Shown one piece after another: positions 1-5,910 of a DNA stretch of 10,675 nucleotides; position 1 is the stretch's first letter; each line of letters begins with the position of its first letter. The DNA lies in the NCBI GenBank assembly GCA_050249455.1, contig JBFWQM010000196.1:1-10675 (forward strand). Direction: 5' to 3'. This DNA comes from JBFWQM01 sp050249455. Its GTDB lineage: Bacteria; Pseudomonadota; Alphaproteobacteria; MPNO01; VGEU01. Under the pieces are notes generated by a model. It ran no database searches. It worked only from the letters and a program-made list of their open reading frames with translations, and had not been told where the DNA came from. Both the position numbers and the translations under genes were made by a program.

Positions 1-581
1 AGCTGCTGTCGATCGAGGCGGTGATGATGCCCGGCAAGGGCGCCGTCATGCACACCGGCAAGCTCGGCGACGTGATGCAGGAATCGGTCCAGGCGGCGCG
101 CTCGTTCGTGCGCTCGCGCTCGATCGAATACGGCATCGTGCCGACCCTGTTCGAGAAGAAGGACATCCACGTGCACGTGCCGGAAGGCGCGACGCCCAAG
201 GACGGTCCGTCGGCCGGCGTCGCGATGTGCACCTCGATCGTCTCGGTGCTGACCGGCATCCCGGTGCGCAAGGACATCGCCATGACCGGCGAGATCACCC
301 TGCGCGGCCGCGTGCTGCCGATCGGCGGCCTGAAGGAGAAGCTGCTGGCCGCGCTGCGCGGCGGGCTCAAGACGGTGCTGATCCCGAGGGACAACGAGAA
401 GGACCTCGCGGAGATCCCGGACAACGTCAAGCGCGGCCTCAAGATCATCCCGGTCGGGACGGCCGACGAGGTGCTCGCCGAGGCGCTGGTGCGCCGCCCG
501 ACGCGCATCGAATGGAACGAGGACGAGCAGCCCGTCGCGGCAAAGAAGGTCGACGAGGTCACGGGCGTCGTCACGCACTGA
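1..581 (+). CDS. lon: ATP-dependent Lon protease, C-terminal fragment (5' end outside window)
   Basis: This is the last 192 residues of Lon, the cytoplasmic AAA+ serine protease that degrades misfolded and regulatory proteins. The frame is open from base 3, so the gene enters from the left and its ATPase domain is not visible. The visible part is the proteolytic domain. The catalytic serine sits in the motif PKDGPSAG (Ser codon 210-212). The catalytic lysine is the second Lys of GGLKEKLLAA (codon 339-341), 43 residues later, the same spacing as Ser679/Lys722 of E. coli Lon. The motif TGEITLRGRVLPIGG between them is also typical. The C-terminal tail (RIEWNEDEQPVAAKK onwards) is short and polar. 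The gene ends 25 nt before an intrinsic terminator and lies directly upstream of hupB, a common neighbour of lon in proteobacteria. The identification is firm. Confidence 0.98.
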   Translation, partial: LLSIEAVMMPGKGAVMHTGKLGDVMQESVQAARSFVRSRSIEYGIVPTLFEKKDIHVHVPEGATPKDGPSAGVAMCTSIVSVLTGIPVRKDIAMTGEITLRGRVLPIGGLKEKLLAALRGGLKTVLIPRDNEKDLAEIPDNVKRGLKIIPVGTADEVLAEALVRRPTRIEWNEDEQPVAAKKVDEVTGVVTH

Positions 582-605
582 CGCGATCGCAACACGACTG
601 CAACG

Positions 606-635
606 AAGGGCCGCGGCGCAAGCCGCGGCCTTTTC
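606..635 (+). terminator. Rho-independent terminator of lon
   Basis: A perfect 9-bp GC-only stem (609-617 paired with 622-630) is capped by a GCAA tetraloop of the GNRA type and followed by TTTTCGTT. The stem can extend by a G-U and two A-U pairs. It begins 25 nt after the lon stop codon, so it should end the lon transcript and insulate hupB from lon. Confidence 0.9.
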
Positions 636-684
636 GTTATTCACATCTTCGGCTCGCGCGCCGCGCGGCTCGCCGTGGCGGCGA

Positions 685-714
685 TTGACGTGGCGTTTCG
701 CCGCGATCTACATT
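685..714 (+). promoter_or_regulatory. Predicted sigma70-type promoter of hupB
   Basis: A -35 element TTGACG (685-690; 5 of 6 match TTGACA) is followed by an 18-nt spacer and the -10 element TACATT (709-714; 4 of 6). Reading the -10 as CTACAT gives a 17-nt spacer. Transcription would start near 720, giving a leader of about 80 nt before the hupB GTG. The site lies just past the lon terminator, where a promoter for the hupB-tRNA-Val unit is needed. It is predicted by eye only. Confidence 0.6.
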
Positions 715-803
715 TCCCGGCCGCACCTCAGGCGGCCATGCCGCCATCTCATGATTCGCATCCGGTGACGCTGCACTGATTCTGACCGCTCGGGGGGAAT
801 GGG

Positions 804-1076
804 GTGAACAAGAACGAACTGGTGGCGGCGGTGGCGACGAGCGTCGGCTTGTCGAAGGCCGAATCGGCGAAGGCCGTCGAGGCGACGCTGGCCTCGATCG
901 CGCGCGCGCTCAAGCGCGGCAGCGACGTCCGGCTCGTCGGTTTCGGCACCTTCAGCGTCACCCGCCGGCGCGAGTCGGAAGGGCGGAATCCGCGCACCGG
1001 CGAGAAGATGAAGATCCCGCCGTCGACCCAGGTGAAGTTCAAGGCCGGCAAGGGCCTCAAGGACCTCGTCGGCTGA
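804..1076 (+). CDS. hupB: DNA-binding protein HU (HU-beta type)
   Basis: This 90-residue protein has exactly the usual HU length. HU is a small dimeric histone-like protein that bends and compacts DNA in the nucleoid. It opens with the canonical MNKNELV, followed by the helical dimerisation body (about residues 3-40). The HU/IHF signature starts at G46-F47-G48 and runs into RNPRTG, with the DNA-intercalating arm proline at residue 63. The C-terminal part (VKFKAGKGLKDLV) is typical. The start is a GTG at 804, preceded by the G-rich Shine-Dalgarno stretch 792-798. The nearby ATG at 799 cannot be the start because it reads ATG GGG TGA. The tRNA-Val gene begins 7 nt after the stop, implying co-transcription. 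HU is preferred over IHF because of length, position next to lon and the N-terminal sequence. Confidence 0.97.
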   Translation: MNKNELVAAVATSVGLSKAESAKAVEATLASIARALKRGSDVRLVGFGTFSVTRRRESEGRNPRTGEKMKIPPSTQVKFKAGKGLKDLVG

Positions 1077-1083
1077 TCGGCGC

Positions 1084-1159
1084 GGGCGGTTAGCTCAGTT
1101 GGTAGAGCGCCTGCTTTACACGCAGGATGTCGGCGGTTCGAGCCCGTCACCGCCCACCA
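1084..1159 (+). tRNA. tRNA-Val (anticodon UAC)
   Basis: This is a complete 76-nt cloverleaf. The acceptor stem GGGCGGT (1084-1090) pairs perfectly with ACCGCCC (1149-1155), followed by discriminator A and an encoded CCA (1157-1159). The D arm contains TAGCTCAGTTGGTAGAGC. The anticodon stem CCTGC/GCAGG encloses the loop TTTACAC, with anticodon TAC at 1117-1119, and the T arm contains GGTTCGAGCCC. It decodes GUA/GUG valine codons. Only 7 nt separate it from the hupB stop, leaving no room for its own promoter, so it is presumably cut out of the hupB transcript. Confidence 0.97.
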
Positions 1160-1186
1160 GCCTTCGCCCGCGCTGCGGGCGGAGGC
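1160..1186 (+). terminator. Strong hairpin after tRNA-Val; possible terminator without a clear U-tract
   Basis: A 12-bp stem (1160-1171 with 1175-1186, one G-U wobble) with a 3-nt loop begins immediately after the encoded CCA of tRNA-Val. It ends 7 nt before the stop of the convergent minus-strand gene. No T-run follows on either strand, so it is not a classical intrinsic terminator. It could act as a bidirectional transcript end or as a 3' processing barrier between the convergent units. Confidence 0.45.
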
Positions 1187-1193
1187 TGCGGCG

Positions 1194-1682
1194 CTAGGGC
1201 GGCGACGCGCCCTCGGCGTGCGCCAGCAGGAGCGTGCGCGGCGCGGCGCCCTGGGCCACCCTCCGGTAAAGGCGCGCCTCGCCGAACAGGGTGATCGCCA
1301 TCGCCAGGCCGGCGAGCTCCAGGGCGGCGGCCAGGCCCACCGCGGCAAACGCGATCGAGGGCACGAAATCGGCGAACGGCCGCGCCGGCGGCTCGGATTC
1401 GCATTCGAGCGGCGGCAGGTCCACGAGCTGCCAGTCCGGATCTTCGACGGGACACACCGCGGCGGCGCTCCCCAGGCTGTCGGACGGCAACACCAGCGCC
1501 GCCGCCACCAGGCCGCCGACCGCGCAGAAAACGGCCAGCGCACGCAAGGCCGCCGGCAGGCGGTGCCGCCAGCCTGCATACTCGACCCGCCGCTTGCGCT
1601 GAACTTCCATGGATGAGGTTGCCCTGTCGTCCGGCCGCTCCGGGACCGGACCCTGCCGGTATAGCAGGCCCGATAGTCCCAT
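1194..1682 (-). CDS. Hypothetical two-helix membrane protein
   Basis: I do not recognise a family. The frame encodes 162 residues from the ATG at 1682, which has an AAGG Shine-Dalgarno 5 nt upstream. An internal ATG at 1610 would give 138 residues but has no well-placed ribosome site. Codons from 1610 onwards are strongly G/C at third positions, as in neighbouring genes; the first 24 codons are less so, leaving the start uncertain. The topology is an Arg/Lys-rich N-terminus (QRKRR about 29-33), a helix at about 44-66 (ALAVFCAVGGLVAAALVL), an extracytoplasmic loop with two cysteines (C77, C94) that could form a disulfide, a second helix at about 108-133, then a basic-ending cytoplasmic tail. 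It converges on tRNA-Val and is divergent from the repeat protein at 1835. A role linked to that neighbour is possible but unsupported. Coding is likely, not certain. Confidence 0.55.
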   Translation of the reverse strand: MGLSGLLYRQGPVPERPDDRATSSMEVQRKRRVEYAGWRHRLPAALRALAVFCAVGGLVAAALVLPSDSLGSAAAVCPVEDPDWQLVDLPPLECESEPPARPFADFVPSIAFAAVGLAAALELAGLAMAITLFGEARLYRRVAQGAAPRTLLLAHAEGASPP

Positions 1683-1834
1683 GGGAACCTTACCGAATTC
1701 ACCCAAATGAGGGATGCTGCGCAGGGTGCTCTATGGGATAGTTAGCCACGGTCAGGCGCCAGCACTATGGGCGCGACCGGCCGGTAGAAGCTTAGTGTTG
1801 ACTCTGGCGAGTGGTTAAGGTGGGCACAGGTACC

Positions 1835-2746
1835 ATGCGGCAAACGGCAATCGGCATCCTGATGCTGGGTGTGGGCTTCAGCGGCCCCGCCTGGGCGCTC
1901 GACGCGAAGGACGGCATGGGCCACGCCGATGTGGACGCCCACATCGACTGGAACAAGACCGTCAACGTCGACGAGAACCTCTACGTCGAGAAGACGCTCT
2001 TCATCAAGGCGACGCCGAAGATCGTCACGCCCGGCGGCGGCGAGGCGGCGGCGGTGGCCAACGTCGGCAACACGCGCAACTCCTACGGCTTGGAGCCGTT
2101 GGCCGCGCCGAAGGCCCAGTTCGACATGGGCGCATACGAGTCGAGCTTGACCGTAAAGGTCGATGCCAAGATCGACGACGCGCTCAACTTCAACAACGGC
2201 GTCATGCAGGTCAACCAGGACGTCGGCGTGATGTCCAACCAGGGCAACTTGCTGGCTGTGTCCGACACCACCGGCCCCACGGGCTTCGGCGATTCGCAGG
2301 CGGAAGTGAGCCAGCACAACAAGGGCAACCAGCTCTACCGGACTGCTAACATCGTCAACGGCGACGGCGGCAACGCTGTGATCGGCGACTACGCGGTCGA
2401 GCGGACATCGACGATGACCAACACGGTACTGGGCAACGTCGGCATCATCAACGTCAACCAGAACTCGGGCGAGATGAACAGCCAGACCAACGCCAACGCG
2501 GTGGGTGTCGGCGCGCTGGGCATCATCATCGTCGGCGAGGCCGCGCTCGGCCAGACGGCGTCCGACAACCGGGTGGAGACGGTGCGCAACTACAGCGCCT
2601 CGACCATCCAGGACTCGGTCAACGGCAACCTGTCGCAGGTCTCGGTCAACCAGGCGTCGGGCGGCCTGAACAACCAATCCTCGACGTTCAACTTCTCCGC
2701 GTTGCTGTCCTTCTCCAATCCGGGCATCAGCCAGGTCAAGTTCTGA
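1835..2746 (+). CDS. Secreted Asn/Gln-rich repeat protein, resembling Fap-type functional amyloid subunits
   Basis: The protein has 303 residues. The ATG at 1835 is chosen because it opens a clear Sec signal peptide (MRQTAIGILMLGVGFSGPAWA, cleavage expected after A21 at AWA|LD) and has AGG 4 nt upstream. In-frame GTG codons from 1811 would add 8 residues before the signal. The mature chain has no cysteine, is rich in Asn, Gln, Ser, Gly and Val, and carries three ungapped 27-residue repeats at residues 112-138, 193-219 and 257-283. Their shared core is V-N-Q-x-x-G-x-[ML]-[NS]-[NS]-Q, in repeats 2 and 3 preceded by G-N-[VL]. From memory, this GN-G-N...SG..N.Q.N pattern resembles the Fap (FapB/FapC) repeats of Pseudomonas; curlin repeats are a more distant alternative. 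A short hydrophobic stretch (VGVGALGIIIVG) follows repeat 2. No fap export genes are adjacent. An extracellular fibre or adhesin role is inference; the secreted repeat architecture is directly visible. Confidence 0.8.
   Translation: MRQTAIGILMLGVGFSGPAWALDAKDGMGHADVDAHIDWNKTVNVDENLYVEKTLFIKATPKIVTPGGGEAAAVANVGNTRNSYGLEPLAAPKAQFDMGAYESSLTVKVDAKIDDALNFNNGVMQVNQDVGVMSNQGNLLAVSDTTGPTGFGDSQAEVSQHNKGNQLYRTANIVNGDGGNAVIGDYAVERTSTMTNTVLGNVGIINVNQNSGEMNSQTNANAVGVGALGIIIVGEAALGQTASDNRVETVRNYSASTIQDSVNGNLSQVSVNQASGGLNNQSSTFNFSALLSFSNPGISQVKF
2168..2248 (+). repeat. Protein repeat unit 1 of the secreted repeat protein
   Basis: This encodes a 27-residue unit (residues 112-138 of the product) with core QVNQDVGVMSNQGN. 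It is the most divergent of the three: it has NNG where the others have GNV or GNL, and V instead of S before the conserved Gly. It aligns without gaps to units 2 and 3. Confidence 0.75.
2411..2491 (+). repeat. Protein repeat unit 2 of the secreted repeat protein
   Basis: This encodes residues 193-219, with core GNVGIINVNQNSGEMNSQTN. Its VNQ triplet lies 81 residues after that of unit 1. A linker rich in Asn, Gln and Thr separates the two units, and the hydrophobic GVGALGIIIVG stretch follows. Confidence 0.8.
2603..2683 (+). repeat. Protein repeat unit 3 of the secreted repeat protein
   Basis: This encodes residues 257-283, with core GNLSQVSVNQASGGLNNQSS. Its VNQ lies 64 residues after that of unit 2. 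It shares [TS]-[IM]-x-[DN]-[ST]-V-x-G-N with unit 2 upstream of the core and lies 20 residues from the C-terminus. Confidence 0.8.
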
Positions 2747-2775
2747 GCCGGCGACCCCGGCCGCCGAATCACCGG

Positions 2776-2810
2776 CGTCCGCCGCGCCCCGCGCGGCGGA
2801 CGTTTCGTTT
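2776..2810 (+). terminator. Rho-independent terminator of the repeat-protein gene
   Basis: A perfect 12-bp GC-rich stem (2776-2787 with 2791-2802) has a CCC loop and is followed by GTTTCGTTT. It begins 30 nt after the stop codon at 2746. It ends the repeat-protein transcript ahead of the tRNA-Asp promoter, showing that this gene is a monocistronic unit. Confidence 0.9.
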
Positions 2811-2852
2811 GAGATATCTTTCCAGGAACCCATATCCATAGAGAATGCGACG

Positions 2853-2880
2853 TTGACTTGCCGCGGGGCGCTGCTTTAAG
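2853..2880 (+). promoter_or_regulatory. Predicted promoter of tRNA-Asp
   Basis: TTGACT (2853-2858; 5 of 6 to consensus) is followed by a 16-nt spacer and TTTAAG (2875-2880; 4 of 6). The start site would fall near 2887, about 20 nt before the tRNA. The sequence just after the -10 is GC-rich, as in many stable-RNA promoters under stringent control. It lies between the terminator at 2776-2810 and the tRNA, where a promoter is required. Confidence 0.6.
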
Positions 2881-2909
2881 TATCAGCCGCCGCGGAGGTT
2901 GGCGTCTCC

Positions 2910-2986
<77 letters not shown>

Positions 2987-3084
2987 TCTTCTTGACGAAC
3001 AGCCGTTTCATGACCGGTCGGTCGCCCGCGGCGGCGGTCCAGCCCGGCCATGGGACGGGCATCGAGCGACGCTCCTCTATTCCT

Positions 3085-3113
3085 TTGCAACCGCGGAGAG
3101 TCGTTCGTATAAG
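3085..3113 (+). promoter_or_regulatory. Predicted promoter of the nuo operon
   Basis: TTGCAA (3085-3090) and TATAAG (3108-3113; 5 of 6 to TATAAT) are separated by the optimal 17 nt. Transcription would start near 3120, leaving a leader of about 100 nt before nuoA. This is the best sigma70-like match in the window and fits a constitutively expressed respiratory operon. Confidence 0.65.
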
Positions 3114-3121
3114 TCTCGCGG

Positions 3122-3172
3122 CAGGCGCGGCCCTCGCCTGACACTTTTAGTCGTCCCGGCTGCCCGGCCGGG
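3122..3172 (+). other. Two hairpins in the nuo leader
   Basis: The first hairpin pairs CAGGCG (3122-3127) with CGCCTG (3135-3140) and is followed by ACACTTTTAG, a weak attenuator-like layout. The second pairs CCCGGC (3155-3160) with GCCGGG (3167-3172). Both lie between the predicted nuo start site and the nuoA ribosome site. Their short stems in GC-rich DNA may be chance; no riboswitch family is recognised. Confidence 0.3.
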
Positions 3173-3220
3173 TCGGGGATGTCCGGATCCCGCCGCCCGT
3201 CGTTGGCCGGAGGTCAGTAC

Positions 3221-3586
3221 ATGGATGGCATGCTGCGCGAATACCTGCCGATCCTGATCTTCCTTGGGATCGCCGTCGTCGTCGCCGGCGCCGCGATCGG
3301 CGCCTCCTATGTCGTCGCCCGCCAGCGTCCGGATTCGGAGAAGGTGTCGGCCTACGAATGCGGCTTCGATGCCTTCGGCGACGCCCGGCGCCAGTTCGAC
3401 GTCCGCTTCTACCTTGTCGCCATCCTGTTCATCATCTTCGACCTCGAGATCGCCTTCCTGTTCCCGTGGGCGATCAGCCTGGGCTCTATCGGCATGTTCG
3501 GCTTCTGGTCGATGATGGTCTTCCTCGCCGTCCTCACGGTCGGCTTCGTCTACGAGTGGAAGAAGGGGGCTTTGGAATGGGAGTGA
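3221..3586 (+). CDS. nuoA: NADH-quinone oxidoreductase subunit A
   Basis: NuoA (ND3 homologue, 121 residues, the normal length) is a small membrane-arm subunit of complex I next to the quinone site. The start at 3221 has an excellent GGAGGT (3209-3214) 6 nt upstream. An in-frame ATG at 3179 would add 14 unusual residues and lacks such a site. Three membrane helices are visible at about 9-33, 63-84 and 92-112. The conserved loop carries YECGFDAF (Cys47). Helix 2 holds the acidic pair D74 and E76 in FIIFDLEIAFLFPWA, equivalent to the functionally important Asp/Glu of E. coli NuoA. The last 10 nt overlap nuoB. Confidence 0.97.
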   Translation: MDGMLREYLPILIFLGIAVVVAGAAIGASYVVARQRPDSEKVSAYECGFDAFGDARRQFDVRFYLVAILFIIFDLEIAFLFPWAISLGSIGMFGFWSMMVFLAVLTVGFVYEWKKGALEWE

Positions 3587-4092
3587 CCGCCGCGGCCCCG
3601 TCGCTCGGCATGGATCGGCTGAACCAGGAGCTGACCGACAAGGGCTTCGTCGTCGCCCAGCTCGACAAGCTGGTGAGCTGGGCGCAGAGCGGTTCGCTGT
3701 GGCCGATGACGTTTGGCCTGGCCTGCTGCGCGGTCGAGATGATGCACTCGGCCGCAAGCCGCTACGACCTCGATCGCTTCGGCGTGGTGTTTCGGCCCAG
3801 CCCGCGCCAGTCCGACGTGATGATCGTCGCCGGCACCCTGACCAACAAGATGGCGCCGGCGCTGCGCAAGGTCTACGACCAGATGGCCGAGCCGCGCTGG
3901 GTGATCTCGATGGGCAGCTGCGCCAACGGCGGCGGCTACTATCATTATTCCTACTCGGTGGTGCGCGGCTGCGACCGCATCGTGCCGGTCGACATCTACG
4001 TGCCCGGGTGCCCCCCGACCGCAGAGGCGCTCCTCTACGGCATCCTGCAACTCCAGAAGAAAATCCGCCGGACCAGCACGATCGCCCGGTGA
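3577..4092 (+). CDS. nuoB: NADH-quinone oxidoreductase subunit B
   Basis: NuoB (PSST homologue, 171 residues) holds the terminal 4Fe-4S cluster N2, which passes electrons to quinone. All four ligands are present: C50 and C51 (GLACCAVEMM), C115 (MGSCANGGGYY) and C145 (VPGCPPTAEALLYG). The ATG at 3577 lies inside the end of nuoA (10-nt overlap) and has AAGGGGG upstream; an in-frame GTG at 3583 is a less likely start. The product resembles the alphaproteobacterial/mitochondrial form. The gap to nuoC is 31 nt, the widest between genes in this operon. Confidence 0.97.
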   Translation: MGVTAAAPSLGMDRLNQELTDKGFVVAQLDKLVSWAQSGSLWPMTFGLACCAVEMMHSAASRYDLDRFGVVFRPSPRQSDVMIVAGTLTNKMAPALRKVYDQMAEPRWVISMGSCANGGGYYHYSYSVVRGCDRIVPVDIYVPGCPPTAEALLYGILQLQKKIRRTSTIAR

Positions 4093-4123
4093 CGGGCGGC
4101 CGGCCGGCAGGCGACGGATAGCC

Positions 4124-4732
4124 ATGGACCAGACGCTGACCGACCTCGGCGAGCACATACAAGCGGCGCTGCCGCAAGATGTCCTGGGCTTCGCCGTCGC
4201 GCACGGCGAGCTGATGGTGACGGTTCGCGCCGCTGCGATCGTGCGGGTGCTGACGTTCCTGCGCGACGACTCCAACTGCCTGTTCAAGGTCCTGGTCGAC
4301 CTGTGCGGCGCCGACTACCCGGAACGCGACCAGCGCTTCGACGTCGTCTACAACCTGCTGAGCCTGCGCCAGAACCTGCGTATCCGGGTCAAGGCGGCGA
4401 CCGACGAGAACACCCCGGTGCCATCGGTGGCGGGCGTGTTCTCGACCGCCAACTGGCTCGAGCGCGAGACCTGGGACCTCTACGGCATCTTCTTCTCCGA
4501 CCACCCGGACCTGCGCCGGATCCTGACCGACTACGGGTTCGAGGGGCACCCGATGCGCAAGGACTTCCCGCTGACCGGCTACGTCGAGGTGCGCTACGAC
4601 GAGGAGCAGAAGCGCGTCGTCTACGAGCCGGTCAAGCTGACCCAGGACTTCCGCAGCTTCGACTTCCTGAGCCCGTGGGAGGGCACCGACTACGTGCTCC
4701 CCGGCGACGAGAAGGCGAAGGGGACGGCGTGA
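4124..4732 (+). CDS. nuoC: NADH-quinone oxidoreductase subunit C
   Basis: NuoC (30-kDa subunit homologue, 202 residues) is a cofactor-free peripheral-arm subunit that packs against NuoD and NuoB. The 30-kDa signature is complete at residues 113-149: ERETWDLYGI, then HPDLRRILTDYGFEGHP, then RKDFPLTG. It is a separate gene, not a NuoCD fusion as in E. coli, which matches the alphaproteobacterial arrangement. The ribosome site before the ATG at 4124 is weak. The stop codon shares its last base with the nuoD start (TGATG), implying translational coupling. Confidence 0.97.
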   Translation: MDQTLTDLGEHIQAALPQDVLGFAVAHGELMVTVRAAAIVRVLTFLRDDSNCLFKVLVDLCGADYPERDQRFDVVYNLLSLRQNLRIRVKAATDENTPVPSVAGVFSTANWLERETWDLYGIFFSDHPDLRRILTDYGFEGHPMRKDFPLTGYVEVRYDEEQKRVVYEPVKLTQDFRSFDFLSPWEGTDYVLPGDEKAKGTA

Positions 4733-5910
4733 TGGCCGAGACCGAAATCAAGAACATGACGATGAACTTCGGGCCGCAGCATCCGGCGGCCCACGGGGTC
4801 CTGCGCCTGGTGCTGGAGATGGACGGCGAGATCGTCGAGCGCGCCGACCCGCATATCGGCCTCCTGCACCGCGGCACCGAGAAGCTGATCGAATACAAGA
4901 CCTACCTTCAGGCGGTGCCGTATTTCGACCGCCTCGACTACGTCTCGCCGATGTGCCAGGAGCACGCCTTCGCGCTGGCCGTGGAGAAGCTGCTCGGGAT
5001 CGAGGTGCCGCTGCGCGGGCAGTACCTGCGCGTCCTGTTCGCCGAGATCACGCGCCTCCTGAACCACCTCCTCAACATCCCGGCGTTCGCGATGGACGTC
5101 GGCGCGATGACGCCGCTCCTGTGGGGGTTCGAGGAACGCGAACGGATGATGGAGTTCTACGAGCGCGCGTCGGGCGCGCGCCTCCACGCCGCCTACTTCC
5201 GTCCCGGCGGGGTATCGCGCGACGTGCCGGCCGGCATGGTGGAGGAGATGGGCGCGTACGTAGAGACGCTGCCCAAGCTGGTCGACGACATCGAGGGACT
5301 GCTGACCGAGAACCGCATCTTCAAGCAGCGAACGGTCGACATCGGCGTGGTGTCGACCAAGGACGCGCTGGACTGGGGCTTCTCCGGCCCGATGCTGCGC
5401 GCGACCGGCGTGCCGTGGGACCTGCGCAAGGCGCAGCCTTACGACGTCTACGCTAAGATGGACTTCGACATCCCGGTCGGACGCAACGGCGACTGCTACG
5501 ATCGCTACCTGGTGCGGGTGGAGGAGATGCGCCAGAGCGTGCGCATTATCCAGCAATGCGTGAAGGAGATGCCGGGCGGGCCGGTCAAGACCGACGACCG
5601 CAAGATCACGCCGCCGCGCCGCGCTGACATGAAGACGTCCATGGAAGCCCTCATCCATCACTTCAAGCTCTACACCGAGGGCTACCATGTGCCGGCCGGC
5701 GAGACCTACACCGCGGTCGAGGCGCCCAAGGGCGAGTTTGGCGTCTATCTGGTCGCCGACGGCACCAACAAGCCGTACCGCTGCAAGATCCGCGCGCCCG
5801 GCTTCTCGTTCCTGCAGGCGACGGAATTCCTGTGCAAGGGCCACATGCTGGCCGACCTCGTGGCCGTGATCGGTTCGATGGACATCGTGTTCGGCGAGAT
5901 CGACCGATGA
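4732..5910 (+). CDS. nuoD: NADH-quinone oxidoreductase subunit D
   Basis: NuoD (49-kDa homologue, 392 residues) is related to the large subunit of NiFe hydrogenases and forms the quinone-reduction pocket with NuoB and NuoH. The quinone-headgroup residues are present: H21 in GPQHPAAHG and Y70 in YFDRLDY. These have the same 49-residue spacing as His38/Tyr87 of Thermus Nqo4. Other family blocks include HIGLLHRGTEKL, EITRLLNHLL, YERASGARLHAAYFRPGG and GEFGVYLV. The C-terminus DIVFGEIDR is canonical. It overlaps nuoC by one base and nuoE by four (ATGA). Confidence 0.98.
   Translation: MAETEIKNMTMNFGPQHPAAHGVLRLVLEMDGEIVERADPHIGLLHRGTEKLIEYKTYLQAVPYFDRLDYVSPMCQEHAFALAVEKLLGIEVPLRGQYLRVLFAEITRLLNHLLNIPAFAMDVGAMTPLLWGFEERERMMEFYERASGARLHAAYFRPGGVSRDVPAGMVEEMGAYVETLPKLVDDIEGLLTENRIFKQRTVDIGVVSTKDALDWGFSGPMLRATGVPWDLRKAQPYDVYAKMDFDIPVGRNGDCYDRYLVRVEEMRQSVRIIQQCVKEMPGGPVKTDDRKITPPRRADMKTSMEALIHHFKLYTEGYHVPAGETYTAVEAPKGEFGVYLVADGTNKPYRCKIRAPGFSFLQATEFLCKGHMLADLVAVIGSMDIVFGEIDR

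Noticed and set aside
749..1702. Long minus-strand frame (317 codons) across hupB and tRNA-Val
   Set aside because: It is antisense to two certain genes. Its VTGSNRRHPACKAGALPTEL segment is the familiar spurious translation of the reverse strand of a tRNA gene.
1798..1826. TTGACT as a -35 box for the repeat-protein gene
   Set aside because: No acceptable -10 lies 16-18 nt downstream (TGGGCA at 17 nt), and the start codon follows too closely.
1742..2839. Minus-strand frame of 365 codons opposite the repeat protein
   Set aside because: It is a low-complexity shadow produced by GC-rich third positions of the + strand gene. The + frame has a signal peptide, repeats and a matching terminator.
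2825..2854. GGAAC and CGTT pair resembling an EcfG general-stress promoter upstream of tRNA-Asp
   Set aside because: The spacer is 21 nt, longer than the roughly 16-18 nt expected, and a better sigma70-like promoter overlaps the region.
3179..3220. Upstream ATG that would lengthen NuoA by 14 residues
   Set aside because: The internal ATG at 3221 has a strong GGAGGT at ideal spacing and gives the standard NuoA N-terminus and length.
4690..5844. Minus-strand frame of 384 codons opposite nuoD, and similar long frames opposite nuoE-nuoG
   Set aside because: They lie opposite intact complex I genes, are rich in Arg, Ala, His, Val and Asp as expected of reverse-strand shadows, and show no recognisable domain.
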